From: Thermoanaerobaculaceae bacterium
GTDB lineage: Bacteria; Acidobacteriota; Thermoanaerobaculia; Thermoanaerobaculales; Thermoanaerobaculaceae
Direction: 5' to 3'
Assembly (NCBI GenBank): GCA_013388425.1
Contig: JACADV010000027.1
Span: 1 to 34,748, forward strand
Length of the DNA: 34,748 bases
Shown here: positions 1 through 7,960 of the stretch, piece by piece
Numbering within the stretch: the first letter of the stretch is position 1
Layout: each line of letters starts with the position of its first letter
The notes under the pieces: model-generated
The model's input: the letters and a program-made list of their open reading frames with translations, nothing else
What the model was told of the DNA's origin: nothing
Database searches by the model: none
Translations under genes and position numbers: made by a program

Positions 1-2
1 CA

Positions 3-545
3 AAGGTGCACGCTGCCCAGAAGCAGGAGCGCAAGATCTTCGTGGTGCAGCAGCCCAAGTTCAAGCCGCCGGAGGTGCGCAAGCAGGTGGAGGTCTTGAA
101 GCCGCGCACCGTGCGGGTGCCCATCCCCGACCCGACTCCCGACGAGCCGGAGCCGGTGCGCGAGATCGAGCCGGAAGAGTCGCTGCCGGACGTCGTGCCC
201 GATGACGTGATCTTCGGGGTTCCGGACGCACCGCCGGCACCGGTGGAGGACACGGGCCCGATCCGCGTGGGTGGCCAGATCAAGGAACCGCGCAAGATCC
301 ACGAGGTCAAGCCCATCTACCCGGAGATCGCCCGCAAGGCGCGCATGGAAGGGGTCGTCATCCTGGAGATCACCGTGGACAAGCAGGGGAACGTGCGGGA
401 CGTGAAGATCCTGCGCTCCCTCCCCATGGGCCTCACGGAAGCGGCGGTGGAAGCGGTGAAGCAGTGGAAGTACGAACCGTCGACCCTCAACGGTCGGCCG
501 GTGGAGGTGCTGGTCACGGTGACGGTCACCTTCAGGCTGCAATGA
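3..545 (+). CDS. Energy transducer TonB-type protein, C-terminal part (5' truncated)
   Basis: The frame is open from the first bases of the window, so the gene begins outside it; the GTG at 6 is unlikely to be the true start because no membrane anchor follows. What is visible is a Lys/Pro/Glu-rich periplasmic linker (PDPTPDEPEPVREIEPEE), then a TonB C-terminal domain over the last 80 or so residues, with the family hallmarks YPEIARKARMEGVV, VDKQGNVRDVKILRS and AVKQWKYEP. In the TonB family this domain contacts TonB boxes of outer-membrane receptors while the missing N-terminus would sit in the inner membrane with ExbB/ExbD. Such domains also occur in proteins not dedicated to iron uptake, so the substrate is unknown. 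The stop is followed 12 bases later by the next start, suggesting co-transcription with the DUF4388 gene. Confidence 0.88.
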   Translation, partial: KVHAAQKQERKIFVVQQPKFKPPEVRKQVEVLKPRTVRVPIPDPTPDEPEPVREIEPEESLPDVVPDDVIFGVPDAPPAPVEDTGPIRVGGQIKEPRKIHEVKPIYPEIARKARMEGVVILEITVDKQGNVRDVKILRSLPMGLTEAAVEAVKQWKYEPSTLNGRPVEVLVTVTVTFRLQ

Positions 546-557
546 CGAGGTGACGCC

Positions 558-1376
558 ATGGCGCTCCAGGGTTCCCTCGCCGACATCGCCTTCCCGGACG
601 TGATCCAGCTCGTGAGCGTCTCGGGCAAGACGGGGGTGTTCAGCATTTCCGGTGAGGGAGCCGAGGGGAAGATCTACCTGCGCGACGGTCAGATCACCGA
701 CGCCTACGTGGGCAATTTGCGCGGCGAGAACGCGGTGTACGAGATGGCCATCTGGCAGAAGGGCCATTTCATCTTCACGCCGAACGTGGAGTCGGACCAG
801 GTCACGGTGACCAAGTCCAACGCAAGCTTGATGATGGAGGCGGCGCGGCGGCTCGACGAGTGGCGCGTGCTGCAGCGCCGCATCCCGTCTTTGGACCTGA
901 TCCCCTACTTCCAGCCGCGCCAGTCCGGTCAGGACCAGGTGACGCTGTCCCCGCAAGAGTGGATCGTGGTCACCAAGATCGACGGGCAGCGCACGATCCG
1001 GCAGCTCGAGGAGGCCACCAAGCTCTCCGCTTTCGAGGTGTGCAAGGTGCTCTTCGGGCTCATCTCCTCCGGTCTGATCGGGCTGAGAGACGCCAACGAA
1101 CGACCCGCCCAGGGGGCTCCCGCCGGGCCCTCGGCCACCACCCTCTTGGCCCTCACCGAAAACGTGCGGAAGATTGCCGAGGAGCTGGTGGGGCCGGGCG
1201 GTGCAAAGTCCGTGGAAAAGCAGTACCGCCTGGCGCGCACTGAGATCGAACAGGGCAAGGGGATGGCCGCCATTCAGAGCATGGTGGACCACCTCGCCCG
1301 CGTCATCTCGCTGCTCAAGGGTGGGGAGGAGGCGGGGGAGTTCCTGCGGCGGGTCACGCCGCTGGTGTCGGGCTAG
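558..1376 (+). CDS. DUF4388 (PATAN-like) domain protein
   Basis: A 272-residue soluble protein. Residues 1-100 match the DUF4388 pattern: it opens MALQGSLADIAFPDVIQLVS and continues with SGKTGVFSISG, GKIYLRDGQITDAYVGNLRGENAVYEM and GHFIFTP. A middle winged-helix-like part (about 125-180, WIVVTKIDGQRTIRQLEE...VLFGLISSGLIGL) is typical of the C-terminal half of such proteins. The rest is helical. DUF4388 proteins are found mainly in deltaproteobacteria, Acidobacteria and Deinococcus and are linked to signalling and gliding-type regulation, but no biochemical role is firmly set. A good Shine-Dalgarno (GAGGTGA, 547-553) supports the ATG. It lies between a tonB-type gene and a TPR gene, likely one transcript. 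Confidence 0.85.
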   Translation: MALQGSLADIAFPDVIQLVSVSGKTGVFSISGEGAEGKIYLRDGQITDAYVGNLRGENAVYEMAIWQKGHFIFTPNVESDQVTVTKSNASLMMEAARRLDEWRVLQRRIPSLDLIPYFQPRQSGQDQVTLSPQEWIVVTKIDGQRTIRQLEEATKLSAFEVCKVLFGLISSGLIGLRDANERPAQGAPAGPSATTLLALTENVRKIAEELVGPGGAKSVEKQYRLARTEIEQGKGMAAIQSMVDHLARVISLLKGGEEAGEFLRRVTPLVSG

Positions 1377-1407
1377 GGGGCACGTCACGAGTACGAGGGG
1401 GTACGGT

Positions 1408-2547
1408 ATGCGTCACATGGCATGGGGTCTCGCCGTCTTCACTCTCCTGGCCGCCGTGGCTGGGGCTGACTGGAACGCGGGAGTTGCGGCGTACCAGAAG
1501 AAGGACTGGCAAACGGCGCTCGCCGAGTTCGAAGGTGTCGTGAAGCAGAACCCCACCTTTGCGGGGGGGCACTTCATGCTCGGCAGGGTCCTTTCGCAGC
1601 TGGGTCGCAACGACGAGGCTCTCAAGGCGTTCCGCGAAGCGGTGCGCCTCGAGCCCACCAACGCCGGCTATGCGGTGGCGGCTGCCCAGGCCATGCTGGA
1701 GAAGGGCCTGACGAACGACGCGGCCGCCGCCCTGTCGGGAGTGACGACCGACACCTTGAAGCCGGCGCAGAAGGCCGCGGTGCTGACGGCCAAGGGGCAA
1801 GTGGCGCTGGCCCAGGGCAACTCCTCCCAGGCCATCGAGTTCGGCAAGCAGGCCACCCACGCTGATGCCAACAACGCGGAAGCGTGGGGTTTCTTGGGGA
1901 GCGCCTACTCGCGGGCCGATCGCAACAGCGAGGCCTTCGAAGCGTACCGGCGGGGCTTTGAGCTCTCCGGCAACCCGACCCTGGGCAAGAATGCGGTGGC
2001 GGCAGGGACCCGCGCCGCGCGGTTGGCTTCGGGTCAGCAGAAGCGGACGCTCTACGATGCGGTGGCGGCTGTGGCCACCAACCTGGCCGAGAAGCGCGGT
2101 GGGCCGGAAGGTGCCCTCATGGCCGCCGAGGCCCTGCTGGGTGCTCAGGATTTCGATAACGCGCTCAAGTGGCTGGACCGCAGCGGTCTGGACAATGCGC
2201 TCGTGCTCTACTACCGCGGGCAGTGCTACCTGGGCAAGGACAACCTCGGCGAGGCGGAAGGCAACTTCCGCAAGGCGCTGGCCAAGGGGCCGCAGACCGA
2301 GCTGCGGCGGCAGATCTACACCTCGCTGGGCTTCGTGCTTGACAAGGCGAAGCGTTACCAGGAGGCGGCTCAGGCTTACGAGCAGGCCGGCAACGCCAGC
2401 AAGGTTGCCGAGATGCGCAACAAGCAGTCGTTGGCAGAGCAGAACAAGAAGGCTGACGACGAGGCGGCGCGCTTGAAGAAGTTGGAGGAACTCCAGCGTC
2501 AGTACCAGAGTATCGGCGCCGCCCCCACCCCGCCGCCCACGCGCTGA
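1408..2547 (+). CDS. Secreted or periplasmic tetratricopeptide-repeat protein
   Basis: About 379 residues. The start at 1408 follows a purine-rich GAGGGGG at 1395-1401 and gives a signal peptide (MRHMAWGLAVFTLLAAVAGA); an ATG three codons later is an alternative. From about residue 20 a chain of TPR units runs through most of the protein, e.g. WNAGVAAYQKKDWQTALAEF, FMLGRVLSQLGRNDEALKAF, AWGFLGSAYSRADRNSEAF and LVLYYRGQCYLGKDNLGEAE. The C-terminus is a charged coiled-coil-like segment (NKKADDEAARLKKLEELQRQ) ending in Pro/Thr. TPR arrays bind protein partners; nothing here identifies the partner. The gene begins 31 bases after the DUF4388 gene and ends convergently with ftsX. Function beyond scaffolding is unknown. 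Confidence 0.85.
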   Translation: MRHMAWGLAVFTLLAAVAGADWNAGVAAYQKKDWQTALAEFEGVVKQNPTFAGGHFMLGRVLSQLGRNDEALKAFREAVRLEPTNAGYAVAAAQAMLEKGLTNDAAAALSGVTTDTLKPAQKAAVLTAKGQVALAQGNSSQAIEFGKQATHADANNAEAWGFLGSAYSRADRNSEAFEAYRRGFELSGNPTLGKNAVAAGTRAARLASGQQKRTLYDAVAAVATNLAEKRGGPEGALMAAEALLGAQDFDNALKWLDRSGLDNALVLYYRGQCYLGKDNLGEAEGNFRKALAKGPQTELRRQIYTSLGFVLDKAKRYQEAAQAYEQAGNASKVAEMRNKQSLAEQNKKADDEAARLKKLEELQRQYQSIGAAPTPPPTR

Positions 2548-2569
2548 GCGTGGTTCTGTGCTTTTTAGG

Positions 2570-2591
2570 GCCGCTCGCCACGGCGGGCGGC
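2570..2591. terminator. Hairpin between convergent TPR gene and ftsX
   Basis: A nine-pair inverted repeat, GCCGCTCGC / GCGGGCGGC with one G-T wobble and loop CACG, lies in the 76-base gap between two genes that end facing each other. It has no U-run after the stem in either direction (a T5 run precedes it on the + strand), so it may act as a weak, possibly bidirectional terminator or only as a 3'-end stabiliser. Confidence 0.35.
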
Positions 2592-2623
2592 CGGCTGCAT
2601 TCAGGACCCCCCAGGGCCCGCCG

Positions 2624-3457
2624 TCACGGTTCGCGGGGCAGCGAGACGAGGCCCAGGAGCGCCCCGGCAAGGCCAACCGCGGCTCCAATGGGGGGCAGGG
2701 AGAGGAGGAGGCGGGGGTCCAGGGCGAAGGTCGGGACGAGGGATTGCACCAGCAGCACCAGCGCCGCCAGCACCACGGCACCCAGCGCGCCGCCGGCCAG
2801 GCCAAAGGTAACGCCGCAGCCCAAGTACGGCCCGCGGATGGCAGCCTCGTGGGCGCCGATCAGCCGCATGATGGCAATCTCGTCCGCGTGGGAGAGCACC
2901 AGCAGGCGGATCACCAGCAACACCACCACCAGGCAGCCACCCAGCAGGACCGCAGCCGCCGCCGAGCCGACCCACCCCAGTCGGCTGGCAAACTCGCCCA
3001 ATTGCCGCTGCCAGATGCGCGAACTCTGCGCCACCGTGACCTCCGGGCGAGCGACCAGCCACGCCGAAAGGCGCGGCTCGTCGTCCGTGCGGACCACCAC
3101 CTGCAGGAGGGCCGGGAAGCTGGTCTCGGGCAGCCCGGCGAGCATCGTAGCGACCTCGGGGAACCAGCTGGCGATCTGCTTGCGGACCGCCGCCGGCGGC
3201 AACGCCGTGGCTGCAGCCTGGGGGAAGGCAGCCAGCAACGCCTGTCGCAGCGGCTCGCTCTCGGCTGGGGAGGCGAGCACCGCGACGATGGAGGCTTCCC
3301 GGCCCTGCGCCAGGAGTTGCCCCTGCAGCCACTGCCGCGCGGCAAGCAGCGCCCCTCCCCAGCTGGTGGCGACAGCCATCAACAAAATGGCCACCCCCCC
3401 CACGGCACCGGACTCTCGCAGCTGCCGGCGGAGCTCGCGGGCAAAGTGCCGGTTCAC
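2624..3457 (-). CDS. ftsX: Cell division protein FtsX
   Basis: 277 residues, the usual length for FtsX. Order: short cytoplasmic N-terminus ([16 protein letters not shown]), a first membrane helix (VGGVAILLMAVATSWGGALLA), an extracytoplasmic domain of roughly 120 residues, then three C-terminal membrane helices (around AAVLLGGCLVVVLLVIRLLV, VTFGLAGGALGAVVLAALVL and LLSLPPIGAAVGLAGALLG). The motif HADEIAIMRLIGAHEAAIRGP between the second and third helix is the family signature. In the FtsEX complex, FtsX transmits ATP-driven motion of FtsE to a peptidoglycan hydrolase at the septum. The GTG start overlaps the ftsE stop by four bases (GTGA), so translation is probably coupled. No EnvC-like partner gene is in the window. 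Confidence 0.93.
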   Translation of the reverse strand: MNRHFARELRRQLRESGAVGGVAILLMAVATSWGGALLAARQWLQGQLLAQGREASIVAVLASPAESEPLRQALLAAFPQAAATALPPAAVRKQIASWFPEVATMLAGLPETSFPALLQVVVRTDDEPRLSAWLVARPEVTVAQSSRIWQRQLGEFASRLGWVGSAAAAVLLGGCLVVVLLVIRLLVLSHADEIAIMRLIGAHEAAIRGPYLGCGVTFGLAGGALGAVVLAALVLLVQSLVPTFALDPRLLLSLPPIGAAVGLAGALLGLVSLPREP

Positions 3458-4125
3458 GGGGCCACGCCCCAGCCGTCCCGCACCAGCCGGCCGCGCTCCA
3501 GGGTCAACGTGCGCGCAGGGTGGCTGGCGATCAACGAGCGGTCGTGGGTGGCCACCAGCACGGTCGTCCCCTGGTAGTTGATCTGCTTGAGCAGCTCCAT
3601 GAGCTCGTGGGAGCGCTCCGGGTCCAAGTTGCCGGTGGGCTCGTCGGCAAGGATGAGCTCCGGCTGGCACACCAGGGCCCGGGCCACCGCCACGCGCTGC
3701 TGTTCGCCTCCCGACAGCTCGTCGGGGTAGGCCCCGAGGCGGTGCTGCAACCCCATTTGCTTGAGGGTCAGGTACACCAGGCGCTGCTGCTCGCGCTCGC
3801 TCACGTTGAGGAGCGAGAGCACAAAGGAGATGTTCTCGCCCACCGTGCGCCGGCGCAACAGCTTGAAGTCCTGGAACACCACCCCGAGGCGGCGCCGGAA
3901 CAGCGCCACCTGGTGCCGACTCATGCCCACGAGGTCGCTCCCAGCCACCCGCACCCGCCCCTGGTCGGGGAGCTCGGCCCGGTAGAGCAGCCGCAACAGC
4001 GTGCTCTTGCCAGCGCCCGAAGCACCCGTCAAGAAGACGAACTCCCCCGCTTCCACCGAGGTGGTGATGCCGCGCAGTGCCGGGCGGCCGTTGTAGCTCT
4101 TCACCACGTCTTCGAGGAGGATCAC
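3454..4125 (-). CDS. ftsE: Cell division ATP-binding protein FtsE
   Basis: ABC-type ATPase, 223 residues. Walker [10 protein letters not shown] (34-42), Q-loop [12 protein letters not shown] signature [15 protein letters not shown], Walker [14 protein letters not shown] and switch histidine VLVATHD are all present, in the arrangement typical of FtsE. The open frame runs further upstream, but the GTG at 4125 is preceded by GGAGG six bases before it, and residues [13 protein letters not shown] match the family N-terminus. FtsE pairs with FtsX, the next gene, in the inner-membrane complex that controls septal peptidoglycan cleavage. A possible promoter lies near 4299-4308 on this strand, which would leave a leader of roughly 165 bases. 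Confidence 0.95.
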   Translation of the reverse strand: MILLEDVVKSYNGRPALRGITTSVEAGEFVFLTGASGAGKSTLLRLLYRAELPDQGRVRVAGSDLVGMSRHQVALFRRRLGVVFQDFKLLRRRTVGENISFVLSLLNVSEREQQRLVYLTLKQMGLQHRLGAYPDELSGGEQQRVAVARALVCQPELILADEPTGNLDPERSHELMELLKQINYQGTTVLVATHDRSLIASHPARTLTLERGRLVRDGWGVAP

Positions 4126-4279
4126 CGTCCGCCTCCGCGCGGACTGGCGCCGTGCCGGCCCAACGCCACAGCGTTGCGACCTGGCTGGGGGTCGCGCCGG
4201 GGAGCCCGAAGGGGGTGGGGACACGCTAGCGAGGTAAACCGAACGCCCTGTTGCCAACCTCCCCGCCGTCCCTTGTCCA

Positions 4280-4296
4280 CGCGGCCTCCGGCCGCG
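4280..4296. repeat. Perfect 7-bp inverted repeat (possible operator) between ftsE and pgeF
   Basis: CGCGGCC-TCC-GGCCGCG is a perfect palindrome with a three-base spacer. It sits just upstream of the -10-like TAGCAT of pgeF and just downstream of the candidate ftsE promoter on the other strand, so a protein bound here could affect both genes. It could equally be a leader hairpin or chance in GC-rich DNA. Confidence 0.35.
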
Positions 4297-4298
4297 CA

Positions 4299-4308
4299 GT
4301 GTAGCATA
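4299..4308. promoter_or_regulatory. Overlapping divergent -10 elements, pgeF (+) and ftsE (-)
   Basis: On the + strand TAGCAT (4302-4307) ends six bases before the pgeF GTG at 4314. On the - strand the same bases read TATGCTACACT, giving TATGCT or TACACT as a -10 for ftsE. No good -35 is seen on the + strand. The six-base gap means the predicted transcript start coincides with the pgeF start codon (leaderless). Confidence 0.45.
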
Positions 4309-4313
4309 GGCCC

Positions 4314-5042
4314 GTGGAGCGATCCGCAACCGCAAGGGGCGTGACGGCCTTGACGTGCCGGGGCGGCGCAGCACTGTTTGCCGATGCCAGCAGTGTTCCC
4401 GCCGCCGGATCTGCGGGGAGGATCGCTGCAGCAGCGGTGGAGTCCATCGCCGCCCTGGTGGGAGCGCCTGTGCCCGTGCTCTGGGCCGAGCAGCGGCACG
4501 GCACCACCTCCTTCGTTTACGGCCAGCACGCGCCCCTGCCCGTGGCAGCGCACTGTGTTGGCCAGTGCGACGCCATCATCACGGCGGAACCCCACGTGGC
4601 GCTGCTGGTCCTCACGGCGGACTGCCTCCCCGTGGCCCTCGTGGGCGAAGAGGTGGTGGCGATCGTCCACGCCGGCTGGAGAGGGCTGGCGGCGGACATC
4701 CTCGGTGCTGTGCTGCGGCGCATTGGCAACGAGTTCGGCGTGTCCCCTGGGCAGCTCACCGCGATCCTTGGCGTGGGTGTGGGCCCATGCCACTACCCGG
4801 TGGGTACCGAGGTGCGCGAGGCCCTGGCCGTGCACCCAGTGGCCTGGAGCGACTGGAGCGTCGACGGGGCCGTGGACCTGAGCCGCTGGGCGGCGGGCCG
4901 GCTGCTGGCCTTGGGGGTACCCCCTGGGGGCGTGCTGCGCCTCGCCGGGTGTACCGCCTGCTCGGACCGCTACCATTCCTACCGGCGCGATGGTGCGGGC
5001 GCGGGGCGGCAGTGGAGCGCCGTGGTGCTGACGCCCCGCTGA
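4314..5042 (+). CDS. pgeF: Peptidoglycan editing factor PgeF (YfiH/laccase-domain family)
   Basis: 242 residues, normal family length. Conserved metal/active-site residues are visible: His62 in AEQRHG, Cys104 in LTADCLPV, His119 in VHAGWRG, plus GVGPCH (155-160) and the C-terminal CTACSDRYHSYRRDG. The family is a zinc enzyme, described in bacteria as removing wrongly incorporated residues from peptidoglycan precursors; purine nucleoside phosphorylase and deaminase activities are reported for related proteins. The GTG at 4314 is chosen because TAGCAT ends six bases upstream and no Shine-Dalgarno exists, an arrangement shared with other genes here. The GTG at 4341 is an alternative. It is divergent from ftsEX and convergent with rlmN. 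Confidence 0.9.
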   Translation: MERSATARGVTALTCRGGAALFADASSVPAAGSAGRIAAAAVESIAALVGAPVPVLWAEQRHGTTSFVYGQHAPLPVAAHCVGQCDAIITAEPHVALLVLTADCLPVALVGEEVVAIVHAGWRGLAADILGAVLRRIGNEFGVSPGQLTAILGVGVGPCHYPVGTEVREALAVHPVAWSDWSVDGAVDLSRWAAGRLLALGVPPGGVLRLAGCTACSDRYHSYRRDGAGAGRQWSAVVLTPR

Positions 5043-5069
5043 GCCCAGCTGGACCTGGAGGAGCCGCTC

Positions 5070-6188
5070 TTAGGCGCCGTGCAACCGCACAATGCCAGGG
5101 GCAGCTGGCGCGGGGGCGCGGCGTCCCCGCAGCTGACCGCACGCTCCCGAAATTTCCCGGCCGCGGCTCCACCGCACCGTGACGTTGAGCCGTGCCGCCG
5201 CCAGGACCCCGGCAAAGGCGTCCACCTGCGCTTCGCTGGGAGCCTCCAGGTGCGGGAGGTAGGTGGCATCGGCGTTGAAGGGGATCAGGTTGACCTTCAC
5301 CGGGATGCCCGCCAGCAGGCGGGGCAGCCGGGCCGCATCGGCAAGGGTGTCGTTGATGCCGCCGATGAGCACGTACTCCACCGTGATGCGCCGTCCCCGC
5401 TCCAGGGGGAAGCGGCGCAGCGCCTCGAGCAGCGCCTCCATGGGCCAGCGGGCCGCCGTGGGCATGAGCGCCGCACGCTGGGCCTGGGTGGTGGCGTTGA
5501 GCGACACCGCCAGGTTGGGGCGACGGGGCAGCTGCGCCAGCCACGCCAGACCGGGCAGGATGCCGCTTGTGGAGACGGTGATCCGCTTGGGGCTTACGGT
5601 TTCGGCGAGGAACTCCAGGGCGGCACCCACCCCGGCCGGGTTGAGGAGGGGCTCCCCCATGCCCATGAACACCACGTTGAGGGGCGAGCCCAAAAGCCCT
5701 TCCCGCCGCACGAGGGTGCGGTACTGGGCGAAGATCTCCCCCCCGGAAAGGTTACGCCCCGCCCCGAGGGCGCCGGTGACGCAAAAGGTGCAGCCCACCG
5801 CGCACCCCGTCTGGCTGGAAAGGCACAGGGTGGTGCGCCCCTCCCCCGGCATGGCCACGGCCTCCACCACGGCCCCATCGGCGTAGGCCAGGGCCACCTT
5901 CACGGTGCCGTCCGCCGCCCGCTGCTCTTCCACCACGGTGGGTTGCGACACCACGGTGCGCTCCGCCAACGCCGCCCGTAGCGGCTTGGGGAGGTCGCTC
6001 ATCTCCTCCGGACCGGTGGCGAGACGGCGAAGCAGCCAGTGCCGCACCTGCTGCAGCCGGTACGGGCGGGGGTCCAACTCGGCCAGGAGCGCCTCCAGCG
6101 CCCCGGCAGGCGCGTCCAGGAGGTCGAGGCGGCGGTGGGTGGCAGGCACGTTCACGCTTCCATGGGGCCCCTCGCGGGCCGCTGCCAT
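5070..6188 (-). CDS. rlmN: Dual-specificity 23S rRNA/tRNA adenine-C2 methyltransferase RlmN
   Basis: Radical-SAM methyltransferase of 372 residues from the ATG at 6188. The iron-sulfur motif is TGCAVGCTFC (Cys129, Cys133, Cys136), followed by FMGMGEPLLN for SAM binding, ITVSTSGILPG, and ISGACGQL near the C-terminus carrying the cysteine that forms the methyl-protein intermediate. Family members methylate A2503 of 23S rRNA and A37 of some tRNAs. The start is uncertain: there is no Shine-Dalgarno before 6188, and in-frame GTG codons at 6155 and 6149 would give a start closer to typical family length. It is divergent from the amgK-like gene and convergent with pgeF. Confidence 0.95.
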   Translation of the reverse strand: MAAAREGPHGSVNVPATHRRLDLLDAPAGALEALLAELDPRPYRLQQVRHWLLRRLATGPEEMSDLPKPLRAALAERTVVSQPTVVEEQRAADGTVKVALAYADGAVVEAVAMPGEGRTTLCLSSQTGCAVGCTFCVTGALGAGRNLSGGEIFAQYRTLVRREGLLGSPLNVVFMGMGEPLLNPAGVGAALEFLAETVSPKRITVSTSGILPGLAWLAQLPRRPNLAVSLNATTQAQRAALMPTAARWPMEALLEALRRFPLERGRRITVEYVLIGGINDTLADAARLPRLLAGIPVKVNLIPFNADATYLPHLEAPSEAQVDAFAGVLAAARLNVTVRWSRGREISGACGQLRGRRAPAPAAPGIVRLHGA

Positions 6189-6226
6189 TGTGCCACGACG
6201 CGCCGCCTGCGGCCGCTGCGCTGCGC

Positions 6227-6232
6227 TACCAT
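6227..6232 (+). promoter_or_regulatory. -10-like TACCAT of leaderless amgK-like gene
   Basis: TACCAT, then exactly six bases, then GTG at 6239. No -35 match and no Shine-Dalgarno are seen. The spacing is identical to pgeF, nfo and the HAD phosphatase gene. Confidence 0.45.
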
Positions 6233-6238
6233 GCGTCG

Positions 6239-7192
6239 GTGCAGGTGGCGGGGGGTGATCGGGAGCTCCAGGAGTTGCTGGCGGAGCTCGGGGTAGCGGC
6301 CAGCCGGGTCGAGGCGCTGGCTGGCGACGCCTCGTCGCGCCGGTTCTTCCGGATCTGGGGCCACGACGGCGGCCGACTCGTGGTTTCCCTCTACCCCGCG
6401 GGCAGCGAGGCACAGGTAGCGCACGATGTAGCCGTGCAGGTCTGGGCTACCTCGCAGCGCTTGCCCATCCCCCGACAGCTTGGGCAGGGTCGAACAGGTA
6501 TCGCCAGCGAGGACCTGGGGGACGAGAACCTGGAGGTGGCGCTGGCACACCGCGGCGGCGCGGTGGTGGGGTCGCTCGTCGAGGCGCTGGCGCGCTTCGG
6601 CCACTGCCCCTGGCAGGAGGCTCCCAACCCCCCCTTCGATGCAGCGTTCTTCCGCCGCGAGTTGGCTGTTTTCGAGTCGCTGGCCGGCCTGGCGGAGGAC
6701 CCGGAGACAGCCGCATTCCTGGACGATCTGGCCGAGCGCCTGGCCCGTCACCCCTTCCGTCTGGCCCACCGGGACTTTCACCTCCACAACCTGTTCTGGC
6801 ACGGCGGCGCGGTGGTGGCCGTGGATTTCCAGGATCTACGCGGCGGTCCCGACACCTACGATGCCGTGTCGCTGCTGCGGGAGCGCGGGGGCAGCAACCT
6901 GCTGGCTGCGCCGCGCCTCTCCTTGCCGACCCTGGCCTCGGCCTGCGGGTGGGTGGCCGGGTGGGAGCAACGCTTCGTGGAGTGCGCCGCCCAGCGGGGC
7001 CTGAAGGTGATGGGGACCTTCCTGCGCCTGGCGTCGCTGGGCCGCAGCGCTTACCTGCACTTCCTGCCCGAGGCGCGCAGCCAGACGCTCGCTGCTCTGG
7101 CGGAACTCGAGGCTCCCCTCGCCCTCCGGCAGGCAGTGTCCAGGCCCTCCTTTCTCGAAGGGGTATACTCTGGTGGCGGAGGCGGCTTGTAA
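6239..7192 (+). CDS. AmgK-like anomeric sugar kinase (aminoglycoside phosphotransferase fold)
   Basis: 317 residues with a small kinase/APH fold. The family signature near the N-terminus is [13 protein letters not shown], the catalytic loop is HRDFHLHN (177-184) and the metal-binding motif is DFQD (196-199), as in COG3178 proteins such as Pseudomonas AmgK, which phosphorylates N-acetylmuramate and N-acetylglucosamine at C1 for peptidoglycan recycling. Substrate is inferred: family-level similarity is clear, but no murU-like nucleotidyltransferase is beside it. The frame could begin at a TTG at 6188, but TACCAT lies inside that extension six bases before the GTG at 6239, so 6239 is preferred. 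The stop overlaps the tatA start (TAATG). Confidence 0.72.
   Translation: MQVAGGDRELQELLAELGVAASRVEALAGDASSRRFFRIWGHDGGRLVVSLYPAGSEAQVAHDVAVQVWATSQRLPIPRQLGQGRTGIASEDLGDENLEVALAHRGGAVVGSLVEALARFGHCPWQEAPNPPFDAAFFRRELAVFESLAGLAEDPETAAFLDDLAERLARHPFRLAHRDFHLHNLFWHGGAVVAVDFQDLRGGPDTYDAVSLLRERGGSNLLAAPRLSLPTLASACGWVAGWEQRFVECAAQRGLKVMGTFLRLASLGRSAYLHFLPEARSQTLAALAELEAPLALRQAVSRPSFLEGVYSGGGGGL
7164..7169 (+). promoter_or_regulatory. -10-like TATACT before tatA, inside the kinase gene
   Basis: A close match to the sigma-70 -10 consensus near the 3' end of the upstream gene, 22 bases before tatA. No convincing -35 accompanies it. It may give tatA transcription independent of the kinase gene; a Shine-Dalgarno GGAGG (7178-7182) follows. 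Confidence 0.35.
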
Positions 7193-7368
7193 TGTTTGGC
7201 ACGATCGGACTCCCGGAACTCCTGGTGCTGCTCGTGATCGTGGTGATCATCTTTGGCGCGAGCCGGTTGCCCCAACTCGGGCGCGGCATCGGCGAAGGGA
7301 TCAGGAACTTCCGCGCGGCGCTGCGGGGGGAGTCTCGCGAGGAGGACCGGAACTCAAAGCACTCCTGA
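7192..7368 (+). CDS. tatA: Sec-independent protein translocase TatA/E
   Basis: 58 residues. A single N-terminal membrane helix ([23 protein letters not shown]) contains the conserved FGxxRLP hinge, followed by the amphipathic helix [15 protein letters not shown] and a charged tail, the full architecture of TatA/E. TatA oligomers form the pore for folded twin-arginine substrates in the inner membrane. The ATG overlaps the preceding stop (TAATG) and has GGAGG nine bases upstream. tatB and tatC are not in the window. The last 15 bases overlap the end of the lytic transglycosylase gene on the other strand. Confidence 0.93.
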   Translation: MFGTIGLPELLVLLVIVVIIFGASRLPQLGRGIGEGIRNFRAALRGESREEDRNSKHS

Positions 7369-7959
7369 GGGCTCGGGCATGACCCGAGCGGCGGCCTCCA
7401 GTCCCACGCCGGTCAACTCCCGATAGGCTGCGGCCACCCGGGCCACGAACTCCCGGGTCTCCCGGTAGGGGGGGATGGTGCCCCAGCGGCGCACGGCTCC
7501 CGGGCCGGCGTTGTACGCCGCCAGCGCCAGCTCCGTATCGCCGCCAAAGCGATCCAGGAGGGAAGCCAGGTACCGGCACCCGGCCTCCAAATTTGTGGCG
7601 GGATCGGCCACCTCGGCAAAGCCGAGGAGCGCCGCTGTCTGGGGCAGCACCTGCATCAGGCCCACAGCCCCCTTGGCGGACACGGCCGCGGGGTCGTGGC
7701 CGGACTCGGCCTCGATGACGGCCAGCACTAAGGCGGGGTCCAGACCGGCGTGCGCGGCCGCAGCGGCAAGCTCGGCTGGCACGGCGGGAGCGCCCTCCAG
7801 AAAGGGGGTGCTTTCGATGGATCCCGCAGCAGCCGGGTGGGGCGGCTCGCCCCCCCGCTCTTCCCCGCCGCGGCGATCGAGCTGCTGCGCGTACCAAGCC
7901 AGCCAACCCCCGGCCGCCACGCTGAGCCACAGGGCGGTCAGGGCGCGACCGCGCAGCAC
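7354..7959 (-). CDS. Lytic transglycosylase (SLT domain), membrane-anchored
   Basis: 201 residues. An N-terminal hydrophobic segment ([18 protein letters not shown]) anchors or exports the protein. From about residue 60 there is an SLT/lysozyme-like domain: [10 protein letters not shown] with catalytic Glu85, [15 protein letters not shown], and [12 protein letters not shown] further on. The family cleaves peptidoglycan glycan strands, forming 1,6-anhydro-muramic products. The GTG at 7959 lies one base after the stop of the Fis-type gene, with GGAAGTGAG before it acting as ribosome site. It is the last gene of a LysM-HTH-SLT set; its products would be of the kind salvaged by an AmgK-type recycling route. 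The 3' end overlaps tatA tail to tail by 15 bases. Confidence 0.85.
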   Translation of the reverse strand: MLRGRALTALWLSVAAGGWLAWYAQQLDRRGGEERGGEPPHPAAAGSIESTPFLEGAPAVPAELAAAAAHAGLDPALVLAVIEAESGHDPAAVSAKGAVGLMQVLPQTAALLGFAEVADPATNLEAGCRYLASLLDRFGGDTELALAAYNAGPGAVRRWGTIPPYRETREFVARVAAAYRELTGVGLEAAARVMPEPSGVL

Positions 7960-7960
7960 C

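Noticed and set aside
2562-2567. T5 run after the TPR gene as a rho-independent terminator
   Set aside because: It comes before the stem-loop rather than after it on the + strand and reads as A5 on the other strand.
1354-2805. A 483-codon open frame opposite the TPR gene
   Set aside because: The + strand has signal peptide, TPR units and ribosome site; the antisense product has no domain and crosses into ftsX.
6188-6238. Upstream extension of the AmgK-like gene to a TTG at 6188
   Set aside because: The TACCAT that would drive the gene lies inside the extension, the added residues are low complexity, and the region is shared with the rlmN start on the other strand.
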